Origin: Myxococcota bacterium | GTDB taxonomy: Bacteria; Myxococcota_A; Polyangia; JAAYKL01 | NCBI GenBank assembly: GCA_030065855.1 | Contig: JASJCT010000047.1 | Location: 1-64,000 of the forward strand | Length of the DNA stretch: 64,000 bases | Reading direction: 5' to 3' | Part shown: piece after piece, positions 62,731 to 64,000 of the stretch | How positions within the stretch are numbered: the first letter of the stretch is position 1 | Layout of the letters: each line of letters opens with the position of its first letter | Made by a program: the position numbers and the translations under genes | Notes under the pieces: generated by a model | Databases searched by the model: none | What the model saw: the letters and a program-made list of their open reading frames with translations, nothing else | Told to the model about the DNA's origin: nothing

Positions 62731-63447
62731 TCAAGGTAGGTACAGCAGTGGATCCTGTGGCGTTTCATCCACCCGTACCTCGAAGTGCAAATGGACGCGG
62801 GTCGTGCTGCCTGAACTGCCCACCTCAGCGATGGTCTGACCGCCTTTGACCGCATCGCCTTCTTTGACGAGATTCTTATCGTTATGGGCGTAGACCGTGA
62901 TAATGCCTTTATCGTGCCGCACAATGATGAGGTTGCCGTATCCCTTGATGGCATCACCGCTGTAGAGCACGGTGCCATCTGCTGCTGAACGGACCGGTGT
63001 GCCCTTGGGTGCCTCAATATCGATGCCGTCGTGGTGGGCACCTTCGTGATCGCTGAACCGGATGCTGAGCTTGCCATCTGCTGGCCATTTGAAGCAGGGG
63101 CGCTCGGCTTGGCCGCATTTCCCAGTCGTGGGTGTCGGGTGATCAGACGGCTGGGGGATGGGTGCAGGTGGGGGTGCGCCTGTACCAGGCACCTTGCCCC
63201 CTTCTTTGGGAACAAACACCTCGTCTCTCCCTGCAAGGGACCCATCAGACGGTAAATCATTGAGTTCTCTCAGTGCCTCTGGATCTGCACCGTACTGACT
63301 TGCCAGGCTATGTACCGACTCCCCCCCTTTAACCTCGTGCCAGACCCCGGTCACGCGCATTGGGGTCATGGATTGGCTTGCACATCCCAACACAAGCGCG
63401 ATGACACTTGGAATTGCGCCATACTTCAATTTGATTAGACACCACAT
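62731..63447 (-). CDS. LysM and M23 peptidase lipoprotein (NlpD/EnvC-like)
   Basis: A 238-residue predicted lipoprotein with a signal ending IALVLGCAS. One LysM repeat (EVKGGESVHSLASQYG) and a Pro-rich linker precede an M23 domain. Its zinc ligands look intact: GAHHDGIDIEAP (HxxxD), VYAHND, and VHLHFEVR. It should therefore cleave peptidoglycan cross-links, unlike NlpD-type activators that have lost these residues. Murein remodelling during division or growth is the likely job. Confidence 0.88.
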   Translation of the reverse strand: MWCLIKLKYGAIPSVIALVLGCASQSMTPMRVTGVWHEVKGGESVHSLASQYGADPEALRELNDLPSDGSLAGRDEVFVPKEGGKVPGTGAPPPAPIPQPSDHPTPTTGKCGQAERPCFKWPADGKLSIRFSDHEGAHHDGIDIEAPKGTPVRSAADGTVLYSGDAIKGYGNLIIVRHDKGIITVYAHNDKNLVKEGDAVKGGQTIAEVGSSGSTTRVHLHFEVRVDETPQDPLLYLP

Positions 63448-63518
63448 ACTGACGCCATGGTATCATCGGCCACTGGTTTTCAAAAAAAACCAACTCGATT
63501 GGTCCGCCTACGCCAGGC

Positions 63519-63625
63519 CTAGACGTGTCCGCCTACGCCGAGCCTCCGGCGGGATTATCGAGCTTCGAATTAAATTTTGAGAATCCAAGATCCCGCCGGA
63601 GGCTTGGCAGAGGCGGACACGTCTA
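63519..63625. repeat. Large near-perfect inverted repeat (about 37-bp arms)
   Basis: The left arm (63519-63555, CTAGACGTGTCCGCCTACGC onward) is the reverse complement, with about one gap and a mismatch or two, of the right arm (63590-63625, ending GCGGACACGTCTAG). The loop is about 34 bp and A/T-rich. GTCCGCCTACGCC also occurs directly upstream at 63502. It ends on the SDR stop codon (63623-63625) and probably terminates that gene; it may also be a mobile palindromic unit. Confidence 0.85.
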
Positions 63626-64000
63626 GTACAGCCTTAGTGTCTTGCCGCCGTCGATGGGGATGGCGGCACCGGTGATGTAGGTATTTCTCGGTGAGCATAA
63701 AAATGCAGCCAGATCACCCACTTCTTTGGGATCTCCAGGTCGACCCACGGGAATATCGAGGCTGATGTCTTCAAAGTACTGTTCCGTGGAGATGCCCTGG
63801 GCACGCGACCGCTCGACCGCGAGCTCCTGCATGCGATCGGTGAGGTAGATCCCTGGACAGATACTGTTTACGAGCACGTTGTATGCTCCCACCTCCCGGG
63901 CCAGGGCTTTGGCAAATCCGAGAACAGCAGGTCTGGAGGCATTTGATAAGATAAGCCCATCTATCACCTCGAGTCCGGCAATAGAGACAATTTGGCCGAT
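63623..64000 (-). CDS. Short-chain dehydrogenase/reductase, partial (5-prime end outside the window)
   Basis: The C-terminal ~125 residues of an SDR. The strand VSIAGLEVIDG, helix LGFAKALAREVGAYNVLVNSICPGIYLTDRM and the end GDLAAFLCSPRNTYITGAAIPIDGG match the SDR core. The active site normally reads YxxxK before GFAKAL; here it reads SNASR, so Tyr and Lys appear replaced by Ser and Arg. That variant is known in some SDR groups of unclear activity. The N-terminal cofactor site lies beyond the window edge. Confidence 0.87.
   Translation of the reverse strand: MGQIVSIAGLEVIDGLILSNASRPAVLGFAKALAREVGAYNVLVNSICPGIYLTDRMQELAVERSRAQGISTEQYFEDISLDIPVGRPGDPKEVGDLAAFLCSPRNTYITGAAIPIDGGKTLRLY

Overview
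The window looks like chromosome from an anaerobic or facultatively anaerobic member of the former Deltaproteobacteria, most likely a Myxococcota-like lineage. This is inferred from several features. There are three PknB-type Ser/Thr kinases, one carrying GYF_2 and DUF4388-like modules. Secreted lipoproteins carry long Thr-Asp spacers, and MopE-type CDGxDNDCDG repeats are frequent. A MYXO-CTERM-like sorting tail occurs inside one giant ORF. There are also NtrC-type regulators, a multihaem cytochrome and benzoyl-CoA pathway enzymes. No phage, complete insertion sequence, CRISPR array, rRNA or tRNA gene was recognised.

Layout. 0.4-2.6 kb: FadL-type outer-membrane transporter and a TetR regulator. 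2.6-7.2 kb: two Thr-Asp spacer lipoproteins (DUF1566; three-repeat beta-solenoid-like) with a broken C-terminal copy of the second. 7.2-15.6 kb: dus with an internal minisatellite, an NtrC-type regulator, dnaK, cca and a Ser/Thr kinase. 15.8-19.2 kb: a duplicated thioredoxin-like lipoprotein and a hybrid histidine kinase. 19.7-24.3 kb: rpsB-tsf-pyrH facing tonB-like, rpsI and rplM. 24.5-33.5 kb: hutI with small companions, AraC-GyrI, an FG-GAP lipoprotein, a LolC/E permease and a LysM-DUF882 protein. 33.7-41.1 kb: two uncharacterised lipoproteins enclose an outer-membrane barrel, a 13-haem cytochrome, ftsB and a CapD/WbpM-type dehydratase. 41.2-45.0 kb: PEGA-kinase, a truncated Thr-Asp lipoprotein and an FAD oxidoreductase. 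45.0-50.5 kb (minus strand): receiver protein, LarA-like protein, BamA/Oah, Had and a conserved unknown. 50.6-54.7 kb: a pseudokinase-kinase-TPR protein and a HARE-HTH/Mrr-like protein. 55.0-64.0 kb: a giant vWA/MopE/FGE-like ORF, an unknown, a second MopE-repeat lipoprotein, an M23 peptidase and a partial SDR.

How the genes fit together. Had and BamA perform consecutive steps of anaerobic benzoyl-CoA degradation, oxidation to 6-oxocyclohex-1-ene-1-carbonyl-CoA and then ring hydrolysis. They are transcribed behind, and overlap, a LarA-family gene that keeps the residues expected for the nickel-pincer cofactor. That three- or four-gene unit is the most interesting metabolic feature. The barrel plus 13-haem cytochrome could serve electron transfer across the outer membrane, which would suit an anaerobe oxidising aromatics, but this is inference.

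The DNA also carries unusual repeats. These include G/C-rich palindromic elements at three sites, 70-bp, 42-bp and 24-bp tandem repeats (the last in frame inside dus), a cluster of short palindromes, a 37-bp-arm hairpin, and four 10-bp-phased TGACAC-like sites upstream of a MopE-repeat lipoprotein. Starts were chosen from Shine-Dalgarno spacing and signal peptides. All functional statements rest on motif recognition by eye; no database search was run.
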